From CBFFRJ01 sp051486985 (GTDB taxonomy: Bacteria > Pseudomonadota > Gammaproteobacteria > Enterobacterales > Enterobacteriaceae), in contig NZ_JAHVDV010000026.1 in the NCBI RefSeq assembly GCF_051486985.1, forward strand, positions 11,071 through 75,070: 64,000 bases of DNA, written 5' to 3'. The notes under the pieces are model-generated. The model searched no databases and was not told the origin of the DNA. It worked only from the letters and a program-made list of their open reading frames with translations. This document shows, in pieces, positions 34,831 to 43,896 of the stretch. Within the stretch, counting starts at the first letter, position 1; every line of letters starts with the position of its first letter. The translations under genes were made by a program, and so were the position numbers.

Positions 34831-35595
34831 GTGAAGATCTGCTTACTTGATGAAACAGGCGCCAGCGATGGCGCCTTATCTGTTCTTGCGTCCCGCTGGG
34901 GGCTGGAACATGACGACGCGAACCTGATGGCGCTCGTACTCACGTCCTCCCGTCTTGAACTGCGTAAACGCGATGAGCCAAAACTTGGCGGTATTTATGT
35001 GGATTTTGTCGACGGGGCGATGGCGCATCGGCGCAAATTTGGCGGGGGGCGCGGTGAGGCGGTCGCCAAAGCAGTAGGCGTCAAGGGCAGCTATCTGCCG
35101 GACGTGGTGGACGCCACGGCAGGACTGGGGCGTGATGCCTTTGTGCTGGCTTCGGTAGGCTGTCGTGTGCGGATGGTAGAGCGTAATCCGGTGGTCGCCG
35201 CGCTGCTGGATGATGGCCTGGCGCGCGGCTATGCCGACCCGGAAATTGGTGGCTGGTTGCAGGAGCGGTTGCAGCTGATTCATGCCTCGAGCCTGACCGG
35301 GCTTACGGCTATTTCGCCCCGCCCGCAGGTGGTCTACCTCGATCCGATGTTCCCGCATAAGCAGAAAAGCGCGCTGGTGAAAAAGGAGATGCGTGTGTTT
35401 CAGTCGCTGGTAGGGCCGGATATCGACGCCGATGGGCTGCTGGCTCCTGCTCGCCTGCTTGCCACCCGGCGGGTGGTGGTGAAGCGACCAGACTATGCGC
35501 CGCCGCTGGCCGACGTGGCGACGACCAATGCCGTGACCACCAAAGGCCACCGGTTTGATATTTACGCCGGTACGCCGGAAGAACAGACGGACTGA
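34831..35595 (+). CDS. rsmJ: 16S rRNA (guanine-1516-N2)-methyltransferase RsmJ
   Basis: 254 residues from a GTG at 34831 (read MKICLLDETGASDGALS). Modifies G1516 of 16S rRNA with AdoMet. AdoMet motif VVDATAGLGRDAFVLASVG and catalytic VYLDPMFPHKQKSALVKKEMR are intact. A few residues longer at the C-terminus than E. coli (TPEEQTD). It follows prlC; the oligopeptide permease gene dtpB that stands between rsmJ and uspA in E. coli is absent. Confidence 0.95.
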   Translation: MKICLLDETGASDGALSVLASRWGLEHDDANLMALVLTSSRLELRKRDEPKLGGIYVDFVDGAMAHRRKFGGGRGEAVAKAVGVKGSYLPDVVDATAGLGRDAFVLASVGCRVRMVERNPVVAALLDDGLARGYADPEIGGWLQERLQLIHASSLTGLTAISPRPQVVYLDPMFPHKQKSALVKKEMRVFQSLVGPDIDADGLLAPARLLATRRVVVKRPDYAPPLADVATTNAVTTKGHRFDIYAGTPEEQTD

Positions 35596-35640
35596 CCCTC
35601 TTTTGCCCGAAGGGCAGGTCTTCAGCATAAAAAGCAAAAA

Positions 35641-35662
35641 AACGCCCGCATCAGCGGGCGTT
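35641..35662. terminator. Bidirectional terminator between rsmJ and uspA
   Basis: AACGCCCGC / GCGGGCGTT with loop ATCA. The A-rich stretch before it gives a T-run in the uspA direction. Confidence 0.88.
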
Positions 35663-35685
35663 GTCATCGTGGTGTGCTTGTCTGA

Positions 35686-36123
35686 TTACTCTTCTTCGTC
35701 GTCCTTCAGCGGTACGATCAGCATATCGACGTGAACCGTGTTAATCAGCTGGCGAGCCGAAGACATCAGTTTGCTCCAGAAATCCTGATGATGGCCGCAG
35801 ACCACCAGATCCATATCGTATTTTTTGATGGCATCGACCAGTACCTGGCCCAGATCACCGCTGCCGCTCAGGGTTTCGGTAATAGGATAACCTGCATTAA
35901 CAGAGAGTTCGGTCAGGGCATGATGCGTTTCATCAGAAATTCGCTTTTGCATATCGCCGAGGTTAACGTCGATAAGGCCAGTGTAGAGATCGGAATAGTT
36001 AACATCGACATGAATCAGGGACACTTTCGCGTTGTAAGGGCGCGCCATAGAAACGGCTTTCTCAACCAGCAATTTGCTTTCAGGTGAGAGGTCTACCGCG
36101 ATGAGTATGTGTTTGTAAGCCAT
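35686..36123 (-). CDS. uspA: Universal stress protein A
   Basis: 145 residues, one more than E. coli. Cytoplasmic dimeric stress protein induced on growth arrest. Starts MAYKHILIAVDLSPESKLLVEKA; the UspA subclass lacks the ATP-binding G-2x-G-9x-G(S/T) loop, and here the corresponding region is CGHHQDFWSKLMSSARQ, consistent with that. Acidic tail KDDEEE. Divergent from uspB over a 397-base regulatory region. Confidence 0.96.
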   Translation of the reverse strand: MAYKHILIAVDLSPESKLLVEKAVSMARPYNAKVSLIHVDVNYSDLYTGLIDVNLGDMQKRISDETHHALTELSVNAGYPITETLSGSGDLGQVLVDAIKKYDMDLVVCGHHQDFWSKLMSSARQLINTVHVDMLIVPLKDDEEE

Positions 36124-36520
36124 AATGTTACTCCTTCCATAAGTTTTCGATGACCACAGGGATTATCCCCATGATGCAGTAGCACTTCCCAGGTCCTGCC
36201 TTCCAGTTGCGCGGGTAGCGCCCGGCCTTAAGGATCTCATTGTAGAGGATATTTCTACCTTATAACTCTCTTCAGGAAGCGTCAATCCACCGCGATCACG
36301 AATCACTTAATGCCTGTTTGTTAACAAAATGAATAGAACGCTTAACGATGTGGCAAAAAAATAGACTGATCTCCTACACTATTTAAAGAGCCGTTCGGAT
36401 AGAAGTTTGTGATCCCGATCGGTTATTGGTAACACTCTTTACTGAATGACTTGGGTGATATCTGGGAGCGGTAGTCCCGGAGCAGGTTTCCGTGGGCGGG
36501 TCGCCGGGGGAGTAGAGATG
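36124..36520. promoter_or_regulatory. uspA-uspB divergent control region
   Basis: About 400 bases with no gene. A CTACACTATTTAAAG sequence near 36375 resembles an extended sigma S -10 (CTAYACT) and points toward uspB, which is sigma S-dependent in E. coli. uspA promoter elements should lie near 36150-36260 but I cannot place them with confidence. Confidence 0.5.
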
Positions 36521-36856
36521 ATGATCAGCACCGTCGCGCTGTTTTGGGCTTTATGCATCGTTTGTGTTGTTAACATGGCACGCTACTTTTCGTCGTTACG
36601 TGCTTTGCTAGTGGTACTGCGTGGTTGTGACCCATTGCTTTATCAATATGTGGATGGCGGAGGCTTTTTTACCTCCCACGGGCAACCTGGTAAGCAGATG
36701 CGTTTGGTGTGGTATATCTACGCTCAACGTTATCGCGATCATCATGATGATGAGTTTATTCGCCGTTGTGAGCGAGTCCGCGGGCAATTTATCTTAACCA
36801 GTGCGCTGTGCGGTTTGATCGTCGTGAGCTTAATCGCGCTGATGATCTGGCACTGA
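36521..36856 (+). CDS. uspB: Universal stress protein B
   Basis: 111 residues, nearly identical to E. coli UspB. Two membrane helices, one N-terminal (MISTVALFWALCIVCVVNMARY) and one C-terminal (ILTSALCGLIVVSLIALMIWH), with a polar loop in between. In E. coli it is sigma S-induced and needed for ethanol tolerance in stationary phase. ATG-ATG occurs at 36518/36521; the second gives the family start. Confidence 0.95.
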   Translation: MISTVALFWALCIVCVVNMARYFSSLRALLVVLRGCDPLLYQYVDGGGFFTSHGQPGKQMRLVWYIYAQRYRDHHDDEFIRRCERVRGQFILTSALCGLIVVSLIALMIWH

Positions 36857-36865
36857 GCATAAAAA

Positions 36866-36889
36866 AACGGGCCAGCATGCTGACCCGTT
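36866..36889. terminator. Terminator between uspB and pitA
   Basis: AACGGG / CCCGTT with an inner CAGCATGCTG palindrome, A-run on the left (T-run for pitA on the minus strand) and TTCTTTCC on the right. Works as a shared terminator for the convergent genes. Confidence 0.82.
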
Positions 36890-36960
36890 CTTTCCGTCAT
36901 TCTCCACGTTGCATGTACATTACCGCCTGCCTGCAACGCGAATTATATAGGCTGGTGTTT

Positions 36961-38463
36961 TTAAATGAGCTTCAGCGCTATCCAGTATAAACCGCCCGAA
37001 AGCAGGATGGACGCCGGCAGAGTAAATACCCACGCCATCAGAATGCTGGTGACGGTTTTACGTTGCAGGCCGCCGCCATCCACAATCATCGTCCCCGCAA
37101 CGGAGGAGGAGAGTACGTGGGTGGTGGAGACAGGCATCCCCGTATAACTTGCCAGACCGATGGAGACGGCTGCCGTCATCTGTGCTGACATGCCTTGCGC
37201 ATAGGTCATGCCCTTCTTACCGATTTTCTCACCGATGGTGGTCGCCACACGACGCCAGCCAATCATGGTGCCCAGGCCTAACGCCAGTGCCACGGCCATG
37301 ATAATCCAGATAGGGGCATATTCGATGGTGCTCAGCATATCGCCTTTCAGTTTCTTAAGCAGACGCTGATCGTCAGTATTGACCTCAGGCAGTTTAGTCA
37401 CTTTATCGGTGATATCGGACAGGCAAAGCATAATGCGGCGCAGCTGGCTACGCTGCTCAATCGGCAGTTTGTCGTAACTTTCGATACCGGTCAGCATCGC
37501 TTTTGCGCTGTCGAGCGCGACGATAGCGCGGTCAGGATGGCAATGGAATTCTGACGGATTAGCGACAGTATTCGTTGGTGCCGGAACCGGGGCCATAGGG
37601 TCAACGCCCGTCACTTTCTGCAGCAGTTCAGGGTGCTGCTGGAAGTAAGTTTCCACGTTGTTGACCGCATCGCGGGTACGGGTGATGTCGTAACCGGTCG
37701 CATTCATATTGACCACGAAGCCCGCGGGTGCGACGCCAATCAGTACCAGCATGATGAGACCAATACCTTTCTGACCGTCATTAGCGCCGTGCGAGAAGCT
37801 CACGCCGATAGCTGAGAGGATCAGGGCAATACGCGTCCAGAACGGGGGCTTTCTTTTGCCGTCCTGTTTTTCACGCTCAGCTGGGGTAAGGTGAATGCGA
37901 TTACGCTTTTTACTACCACCCCAGAAGCGGCGCAGGAGATAGACCAGGCCACCGGCGAACACCAGCCCAACGACAGGAGAGATAATAAGGGAGCCAAAGA
38001 TGTTGAGCACTTTTGGAATATTAAGCGCATCCACCACTGATGTGCCGGTCATCAGCGCGTTCGTTAAACCAATGCCGATAATCGCGCCAATCAGAGTATG
38101 GGAGCTGGAGGCTGGCAGACCAAGATACCAGGTACCCAGGTTCCAGATAATCGCAGCGAGCAACATAGAGAAGACCATGGCGAGGCCATGAGCGGAACTT
38201 ACGTTGAGCAGTAAGTCGGTTGGTAACATATGCACGATCGCATAGGCGACGCTTAGCCCCCCCAGCAGAACACCGAAGAAGTTAAACACAGCCGCCATTA
38301 CAACAGCCAACTGCGAGCGCATAGCGCGAGTATAGATAACCGTAGCTACAGCGTTTGCCGTGTCGTGGAAGCCATTGATCGCTTCGTAGAACAGAACAAA
38401 AACCAGAGCAAGCAAAAGTAATAACCCGGTATGGAGATCCAGGCCGGCAAATAAATGTAGCAT
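36961..38463 (-). CDS. pitA: Low-affinity phosphate transporter PitA
   Basis: 500 residues. Proton symporter for metal-phosphate complexes in the inner membrane. The PiT signatures are present twice in inverted topology: YEAINGFHDTANAVATVIYTRAM at the N-terminus and LASYTGMPVSTTHVLSSSVAG at the C-terminus, with ASSSHTLIGAIIG and SHGANDGQKG in between. A polar central loop of about 130 residues varies from E. coli. It is convergent with uspB, as in the E. coli neighbourhood. Confidence 0.96.
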   Translation of the reverse strand: MLHLFAGLDLHTGLLLLLALVFVLFYEAINGFHDTANAVATVIYTRAMRSQLAVVMAAVFNFFGVLLGGLSVAYAIVHMLPTDLLLNVSSAHGLAMVFSMLLAAIIWNLGTWYLGLPASSSHTLIGAIIGIGLTNALMTGTSVVDALNIPKVLNIFGSLIISPVVGLVFAGGLVYLLRRFWGGSKKRNRIHLTPAEREKQDGKRKPPFWTRIALILSAIGVSFSHGANDGQKGIGLIMLVLIGVAPAGFVVNMNATGYDITRTRDAVNNVETYFQQHPELLQKVTGVDPMAPVPAPTNTVANPSEFHCHPDRAIVALDSAKAMLTGIESYDKLPIEQRSQLRRIMLCLSDITDKVTKLPEVNTDDQRLLKKLKGDMLSTIEYAPIWIIMAVALALGLGTMIGWRRVATTIGEKIGKKGMTYAQGMSAQMTAAVSIGLASYTGMPVSTTHVLSSSVAGTMIVDGGGLQRKTVTSILMAWVFTLPASILLSGGLYWIALKLI

Positions 38464-38691
38464 AGACGTTACGCCATCTTGAGGACATGAACGCGGCGCA
38501 TTATCAGTGACTTTAGGGACATCGGCAAAGTGAAATATGGACTTTTTTTGACATTCTTTATGATTTAACCGTCTGCCATTAAGGTTATTCTTATATTTTT
38601 CAAGGGAATGGCTTGCAAGTAGGATATTCGGGCTGGTGCGACCAGCTTGAAAAATTTACAATCCGCGCGACGAAAAAGAGTGAGGTGAAGT

Positions 38692-39891
38692 GTGGAACGG
38701 TTTGATGTCATCGTTATTGGTGCCGGTGCGGCAGGAATGTTTTGTGCCGCTCAGGCAGGGCAAGCGGGCTTACGCGTGCTATTACTGGATAACGGAAAAA
38801 AACCTGGCCGTAAAATCCTCATGTCCGGCGGTGGCCGCTGCAACTTTACCAACCTTTATGTCGAACCGGCGGCGTATCTCAGCCAGAACCCTCATTTTTG
38901 CAAATCAGCGCTGGCCCGCTACACGCAGTGGGATTTTATCGAACTGGTGGGGAAATATGGCATCGCCTGGCATGAGAAAACCCTCGGCCAGCTCTTTTGC
39001 GATGAGTCCGCTCTGCAAATCGTCACTATGCTGGTGGCGGAGTGCGAGAAAGGCAACGTCACCACGCGCCTGCGCAGTGAGGTGTTGAGCGTGTCGCGCG
39101 ATGAAAGCAGTTATACGCTGCAGCTAAATGGTGAGACGGTGTGTACGTCAAAGCTGGTGATTGCCTCCGGTGGATTGTCGATGCCGGGCCTTGGGGCGTC
39201 GCCGTTTGGCTATAAAATCGCTGAGCAGTTTGGGCTGAAAGTATTACCAACGCGGGCAGGGCTCGTTCCCTTTACGCTGCATAAGCCTATGCTTGAGCAG
39301 TTTCAGGTGCTTTCGGGGGTGTCAGTTCCCGCCGTTATTACCGCTCAGGACGGCACCCTCTTTAAAGAAAACCTGCTATTCACTCACCGTGGGCTTTCGG
39401 GTCCGGCAGTACTGCAAATTTCCAGCTACTGGCAGGCGGGAGAGTTCGTGAGTATAAATCTTCTGCCGGAGTGCGATCTGGAAAGCCTGCTGAACGAACA
39501 GCGTCAGGCTCATCCAAATCAAAGTCTGAAAAATACCCTGGCGATTTGCCTGCCGAAAAGAGTGGTGGAGTGTCTGCAACAGTTGGGTCAGGTTCCCGAC
39601 GTCACTTTGAAACAACTGAACGTTCGCGATCAGCACAGCCTCATCGAAACACTGACAAACTGGCGTGTTCAACCAAACGGTACGGAAGGGTATCGTACTG
39701 CGGAAGTCACGCTCGGCGGGGTCGATACCCATGAGCTCTCCTCCCGCACGATGGAGGCGCGTAATGTACCTGGCCTCTATTTCATCGGCGAGGTCGTGGA
39801 CGTTACTGGCTGGCTTGGCGGTTATAACTTCCAGTGGGCGTGGTCAAGCGCCTGGGCTTGTGCGCAGGCCCTGGTAGACGCGCAGGCTTAG
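38692..39891 (+). CDS. yhiN: YhiN, FAD-dependent oxidoreductase (HI0933 family)
   Basis: 399 residues from a GTG at 38692. N-terminal FAD-binding Rossmann motif VIGAGAAGMFCAAQAG, followed by the family motif GRKILMSGGGRCNFTN, a THRGLSGPAVLQIS insertion domain, and the FAD-closing region LYFIGEVVDVTGWLGGYNFQWAWSSAWACA. The reaction is not established. It adjoins pitA as in E. coli. Its 3' end overlaps that of the convergent ariR by four bases. Confidence 0.92.
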   Translation: MERFDVIVIGAGAAGMFCAAQAGQAGLRVLLLDNGKKPGRKILMSGGGRCNFTNLYVEPAAYLSQNPHFCKSALARYTQWDFIELVGKYGIAWHEKTLGQLFCDESALQIVTMLVAECEKGNVTTRLRSEVLSVSRDESSYTLQLNGETVCTSKLVIASGGLSMPGLGASPFGYKIAEQFGLKVLPTRAGLVPFTLHKPMLEQFQVLSGVSVPAVITAQDGTLFKENLLFTHRGLSGPAVLQISSYWQAGEFVSINLLPECDLESLLNEQRQAHPNQSLKNTLAICLPKRVVECLQQLGQVPDVTLKQLNVRDQHSLIETLTNWRVQPNGTEGYRTAEVTLGGVDTHELSSRTMEARNVPGLYFIGEVVDVTGWLGGYNFQWAWSSAWACAQALVDAQA

Positions 39892-40166
39892 ATATCATCC
39901 AGCGTGTGGTCGACCACAATCTCCAGCGTTTTGCGGATGATGTCACCGGTGACCACATCTTCCGTGTTCTCCAGGAGATTGATCAGCCGCAGAATAATGG
40001 CCTTGTTAGTTATCTGCCCTTCATAGGCAAGGATGCTGCGAATCACGCCGCCGAGAATAGCTGCCTCTTCCGCCAGCACTTCACCCGCATTTTTAAAATA
40101 GTCGGTAAGTGCGTTAGCAGGCAGGTTTTCATATTGCTCTGATGGGTCAAACATCGCTTGGCTCAT
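39888..40166 (-). CDS. ariR: AriR (YmgB) two-component connector protein
   Basis: 92 residues. It aligns well with E. coli AriR: YFKNAGEVLAEEAAILGGVIRSIL, then NKAIILRLINLLENTEDVVTGDIIRKTLEIVVDHTLDDI. AriR is a helical dimer that, with YmgA and YcgZ, signals through the Rcs phosphorelay to change colanic acid, curli and acid resistance. Third gene of the minus-strand ycgZ-ymgA-ariR unit released by BluF/BluR under blue light and cold in E. coli. I see no ymgC after it. Confidence 0.9.
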   Translation of the reverse strand: MSQAMFDPSEQYENLPANALTDYFKNAGEVLAEEAAILGGVIRSILAYEGQITNKAIILRLINLLENTEDVVTGDIIRKTLEIVVDHTLDDI

Positions 40167-40204
40167 TTTTTCACGCCTTAAATTTATGATTGATGCCGGG
40201 TACG

Positions 40205-40516
40205 TCAGTGTTTTTTACTGCGCCCCTGCCGCTGGCGATCGCCGAATAATGGGTAAACATTATCTCCGCTATCCCCGTTCCACTCATGTTGCTTAACGCC
40301 TTCTTCTTCACCAGCAGGAGTAATATGGCTGTGACTAATTTCATCAATCAGACGCGACAGCATCTCCTGGCGTTGGCGCTCTCGCTCGTTGCTTTTCATC
40401 GTTTGCAACCGTGCAATGAGGGACAGCGTGTTAATAGGACCGTTATCCTGAAGAAGAGAGAGTACCGCTTCTCCAATCAGTTCATCGGTCAGTTGTTCGT
40501 GTTCACTACTTTTCAT
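40205..40516 (-). CDS. ymgA: YmgA connector protein
   Basis: 103 residues. The first 65 match the YmgA pattern: LTDELIGEAVLSLLQDNGPINTLSLIARLQTMKSNERERQRQEM then LIDEISHS. The tail (about 35 residues, polar and basic) is longer than in E. coli. Lies between ycgZ and ariR, 38 bases before ariR, so probably one transcript. Acts upstream of the Rcs phosphorelay in E. coli. Confidence 0.88.
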   Translation of the reverse strand: MKSSEHEQLTDELIGEAVLSLLQDNGPINTLSLIARLQTMKSNERERQRQEMLSRLIDEISHSHITPAGEEEGVKQHEWNGDSGDNVYPLFGDRQRQGRSKKH

Positions 40517-40650
40517 AACTGCATCTCTGATTGCCGCACCGTTCAGATAATGAAACGCGGCAGTGAGTCAATCCTCCGGTACAGGCGGCAGGCTTATGGA
40601 ATACCCACCAGAATTAACTCAGTTCACCAGGTGATCGTGCTGCGTTTTGT

Positions 40651-40893
40651 TTAATCTGGACCAAAGAGCAAGCCAATCAACATCTGATAGTGGCTCTCCT
40701 CTTCAGGAGAGGAAGCCTGGTCCAGTCGGCTCAGAAGTTTTGTACAGAGTGATTTTCTGTTCAGATGGCGGCCATCTTTGAGGATCTCCACCACGATTTG
40801 CCCAAGCGTCTCTTGCTGAGTCGGCAAGCTTGCCTTGTTGAAGTACTGGGCAATCGCATTCGCTGTATCCGGAAGGTAGCCGTTCTGCTGCAT
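40651..40893 (-). CDS. ycgZ: YcgZ connector protein
   Basis: 80 residues. Very close to E. coli YcgZ: YFNKASLPTQQETLGQIVVEILKDG, then RKSLCTKLLSRLDQASSPEEESHYQMLIGLLF. First gene of the connector operon, with ribosome site CAGGAG. Its promoter region, upstream to the right, has two TGTACA-type palindromes expected to bind BluR. It is divergent from bluF. Confidence 0.92.
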   Translation of the reverse strand: MQQNGYLPDTANAIAQYFNKASLPTQQETLGQIVVEILKDGRHLNRKSLCTKLLSRLDQASSPEEESHYQMLIGLLFGPD

Positions 40894-40936
40894 GGGTCAC
40901 TCCTGTAAAACCAATAATCAGTAAAGGAAGCATCTA

Positions 40937-40978
40937 AGTTATACAACTATAGGAAATCTGTACAGAAAAGTTGTACAA
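40937..40978. promoter_or_regulatory. Candidate BluR operators upstream of ycgZ
   Basis: Three related dyads in 42 bases: AGTTATACAACT at 40937, CTGTACAG at 40958 and TTGTACAA at 40971. BluR is a MerR-like repressor, and E. coli ycgZ is its only well-known target, so these are likely its sites overlapping the ycgZ promoter (44-85 bases before the start). Confidence 0.65.
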
Positions 40979-41147
40979 ATATGTCGATCTTTTTGATCAA
41001 TAAATGCTAATAGTTAATTTTCAAAGAGATAGATGCAAAGAAAGAGGAGAAAATTGCGTTTTCGTTCTACACTGTAAGCTGAAGTAGCCAGAAAGTGATA
41101 AGTAAAGCCTCAAGGATTGCAGGGTTTTTTGTCATTTTAACATCAAT

Positions 41148-41159
41148 CAGTTGTATACC
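41148..41159. promoter_or_regulatory. Possible BluR half site before bluF
   Basis: CAGTTGTATACC shares AGTTGTA with the stronger TTGTACA dyads upstream of ycgZ and bluR. It lies about 85 bases before the bluF start. Weak on its own. Confidence 0.35.
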
Positions 41160-41242
41160 CGCCGATGGTCACGATGGTTAAAAGGCCTCCCGCGCATGCC
41201 TCTGCTAATGTGGTGATTACAACGCTTTCTCTCGGATCGTTC

Positions 41243-42457
41243 ATGCTTACAACAATCATTTACCGCAGCCATATTTGCGATAATGTCCCGTTTAATGTGC
41301 TCGAAGATATGGTTTCCTCTGCCAATAATAAGAACTGGCATGTAGACGTAACGGGTATTTTGCTTTTTAACGGCACGCATTTTTTCCAGTTGCTGGAAGG
41401 GCCTGAAGAAAAGGTGTCGACCATCTACGGTCATATTTGCCGGGATAACCGTCATTACAATATTGTTGAGCTGCTGCGAGACTATGCCCCCTCACGTCGG
41501 TTCGGTAAGTGTGGTATGGAACTCTTCGATTTGCGCGAATACGATCGGGAAGAAGTGCTGCAGAATGTACTGGATAAAGGCACGTCAAAGTACCAGCTGA
41601 CCTATGAAGACCGCGCCCTTCAGTTCTTCCGAACCTTTGTTGAAGATCTTGAAAAAGAAAACTATTTTGAGATCCCTCCGGGCGATTCCTGGGATTTTAT
41701 TCCTGATGAACCTGACGCCGTCCCCACGACTGTCAGCGCCGACCGTGAAGCAGGGTGCCATTTTGCTTTTCAGCCTATCATTGACCCGTTCGCGCGTGAG
41801 GTCGTGTCGCTGGAAGCGTTACTTCGTACGCCGGACGGTGACTCGCCCCAGGCCTGGTTTGCCGGACGGCAGGGTGACGATATCTATGAAGCTGATTTGC
41901 GAAGCAAGAAAGTGGCATTTGCCATGGCGGCAGCGTTAAACCTGGGCGAGCAGACGCTCTCTGTGAACCTGCTGCCGATGACGCTGGTGAAGGTGCCCGG
42001 CGCGGTGAATTTCCTGCTCGAAGAGAGTAAAGCCAATGGTCTGGTGCCGGAGCAGGTGATTGTTGAATTTACCGAAAGCGAAGTTATCTCCCGCCTCGAT
42101 GAGTTCACCGAGGGCGTTAAGCTGCTTAAAGGCGCTGGCTTCAGGGTAGCTATCGACCATTTTGGTGCTGGTTTCGCCGGACTGCTGCTGCTGTCCCAGT
42201 TTCAGCCTGAGCGCATCAAAATTAATCGCGATCTCATCAAAGATGTACATAAGAGTGGTCCTCGCCAGGCAATTGTACAAGCCATCATCAAATGTTGTAT
42301 CTCCCTTGAGATCATGGTTTCAGCAGTGGGGGTAGAACAGGCGGAAGAGTGGATGTGGCTCGAGTCAGCGGGCATATCTCAGTTCCAGGGATATCTCTTC
42401 GCAAGCCCGCTGCTGGGCGGGATCCCGGAGGTTTCATGGCCAGAAAAAAAGGTCTGA
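41243..42457 (+). CDS. bluF: BluF, blue-light-sensing BLUF-EAL protein
   Basis: 404 residues from 41243 (MLTTIIYRSHICD), one more than E. coli. The BLUF domain (1-95) keeps the flavin Tyr at residue 7 and the Gln in FFQLLEGPE. The C-terminal EAL domain is degenerate: the catalytic DDFGTG is IDHFGAG, as in E. coli BluF, which lacks phosphodiesterase activity and binds the repressor BluR in the light. Mirror-image gene order to E. coli, divergent from ycgZ and followed by bluR. The frame is open 26 codons upstream but without family support. Confidence 0.95.
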   Translation: MLTTIIYRSHICDNVPFNVLEDMVSSANNKNWHVDVTGILLFNGTHFFQLLEGPEEKVSTIYGHICRDNRHYNIVELLRDYAPSRRFGKCGMELFDLREYDREEVLQNVLDKGTSKYQLTYEDRALQFFRTFVEDLEKENYFEIPPGDSWDFIPDEPDAVPTTVSADREAGCHFAFQPIIDPFAREVVSLEALLRTPDGDSPQAWFAGRQGDDIYEADLRSKKVAFAMAAALNLGEQTLSVNLLPMTLVKVPGAVNFLLEESKANGLVPEQVIVEFTESEVISRLDEFTEGVKLLKGAGFRVAIDHFGAGFAGLLLLSQFQPERIKINRDLIKDVHKSGPRQAIVQAIIKCCISLEIMVSAVGVEQAEEWMWLESAGISQFQGYLFASPLLGGIPEVSWPEKKV

Positions 42458-42611
42458 ATCTGACGTTTTTCTCCTATCTACTCTCCTGAATTAATCCATA
42501 CTACCAGGATTCCCGTTTCTGGTGGTATGGAGTTCCTTTCCTCCCCATGCTGAAAATTGTGGTTCTGATTTCTATAGAATTCGGGTTATGCTTGTGCTCC
42601 CGCTGTTCCTT

Positions 42612-42642
42612 AGTTGTACAGCATAAAATGAATTGTACAACC
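42612..42642. promoter_or_regulatory. Candidate BluR operator upstream of bluR
   Basis: AGTTGTACA at 42612 and TTGTACAACC at 42633 are inverted relative to each other, with centres about two helical turns apart, and are the same motif as upstream of ycgZ. They lie 57-87 bases before the bluR start, suggesting that BluR controls its own gene. Confidence 0.6.
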
Positions 42643-42698
42643 TGTTCGTATTAGCTAGTTTAGATATACATGTATCGGGTTTGAGTACGAGGGAACTG

Positions 42699-43430
42699 AT
42701 GACCTTTTACAGTATTGGCGATGTAGCCGAACGATGCGGCATTAACCCAGTCACCCTGCGCGCATGGCAGCGGCGCTATGGTTTGCTTAAGCCTCAGCGA
42801 AGCGAAGGCGGGCATCGGCAGTTTGATGAAGACGATATTCAACGTATCGAAAACATTAAACGATGGATCGAAAGCGGCGTACCGGTTGGCAAGGTTAAGG
42901 CACTGCTGGAAGAGAAAAAAGTGGCGTCGCACGAAGGGTGGGAGTCACTGCAGGAAGAGTTAATGTCCTCTCTGCGCCATGTCCGCCCCGCCAGACTTCG
43001 CACTACCATCGCTGCGTTTTGTCGTGAACACCCTGTTGATGCACTCATTGACCATGTTTTTGTGCCGGTGCGTCAGCGGCTTTCGCTGGATCAAAATACC
43101 GCGCGGACCATGTGCAGCCTGCTGGATGGCATCCTTATCGATCATGTCATTTTATCTTTAACGCGCGCGCGTAAAAAACTCGGCAAAGATGCCCTGCTTA
43201 TTGGCTGGAGCATTGAGGACAGGACACGTTTGTGGCTTGAAGCCTGGCGTTTATCGCAGCGCGGCTGGAATGTTGATGTCCTGGCCGAGCCGCTGGACTC
43301 GCCCCGGCCGGAGCTTTTCCCCGGGCAACAGATATTCGTCTTGACGGATAAAACGCTGTCACGTTATCAGCAGGAGCAATTAACGCACTGGCAAAAACAG
43401 GGGTTCTCCATTACCCACCATGATGTCTAG
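42699..43430 (+). CDS. bluR: BluR, MerR-like repressor controlled by BluF
   Basis: 243 residues, the E. coli length, from 42699 (MTFYSIGDVAERCGINPVTLRAWQRRYGL). N-terminal MerR winged helix (1-70), including GHRQFDEDDIQRI, then a C-terminal region related to cobalamin-binding regulators (B12-2-like helical part, SLDQNTARTMCSLLDGILIDH) but lacking the cofactor motif. It represses the connector genes in the dark; light-activated BluF pulls it off DNA. Separate from bluF by 241 bases that contain a candidate BluR operator, so it may have its own autoregulated promoter. Confidence 0.94.
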   Translation: MTFYSIGDVAERCGINPVTLRAWQRRYGLLKPQRSEGGHRQFDEDDIQRIENIKRWIESGVPVGKVKALLEEKKVASHEGWESLQEELMSSLRHVRPARLRTTIAAFCREHPVDALIDHVFVPVRQRLSLDQNTARTMCSLLDGILIDHVILSLTRARKKLGKDALLIGWSIEDRTRLWLEAWRLSQRGWNVDVLAEPLDSPRPELFPGQQIFVLTDKTLSRYQQEQLTHWQKQGFSITHHDV

Positions 43431-43630
43431 AGTGAGGCCATTATTCTTAGCGGATTAGAAAACTAACTATTACCTTTCGGGGGGCGCTATCCCCCTTATC
43501 TCCTTCTTATTACATTGTAATTATTAAAAAATAGTCGTTCTCTTTTCTCCTTAAAATGGACATTTTCTAATTTTCAGTGCCCCCCTCATCTAAGAATTCC
43601 CTGAATAAAATAATTTTAGATAACCAAAGG

Positions 43631-43640
43631 CTATACTTAA
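43631..43640 (+). promoter_or_regulatory. Sigma S-like -10 element
   Basis: CTATACTTAA fits the extended -10 preferred by sigma S (CTAYACTTAA). It lies 50 bases before the small YmgA-like gene at 43690. The E. coli connector genes are sigma S-dependent, so the signal is in context. Confidence 0.6.
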
Positions 43641-43689
43641 AATGTAAGTCAATTATTTACATCAAAACATTAATAAAGGAGGAATATTA

Positions 43690-43896
43690 ATGATAAGCGA
43701 TGATGAAAATAAATTGGGTTATATTTCTATCGGTGACGCAGTACTTGAGAATATTCAAAATGATGCGGAACTATCCTGCGAGTCACTTATTGAGACTTTA
43801 ATCAGGCAGGAGAAGGAGGCGACTAATCATGTGCATCGTACACAAATCCTGCAAGGGCGAGCGCTATTAAGCGGATCCGCCACTTTCATCAATTAG
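43690..43896 (+). CDS. YmgA-like small connector paralogue A
   Basis: 68 residues with a near-perfect ribosome site (AAAGGAGGA) seven bases upstream. The pattern SIGDAVLENIQNDAELSCESLIETLIRQEKEATNHVHRTQIL follows the YmgA core (I-G-x-AV-L-x-x-L, then a second helix ending with an E-x-x-x-x-R turn). First of six extra small genes of this superfamily to the right of bluR. Likely function by analogy: modulation of an Rcs-type phosphorelay. Shorter than ymgA and ends right after the core. Its own sigma S-like promoter lies upstream. Confidence 0.7.
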   Translation: MISDDENKLGYISIGDAVLENIQNDAELSCESLIETLIRQEKEATNHVHRTQILQGRALLSGSATFIN

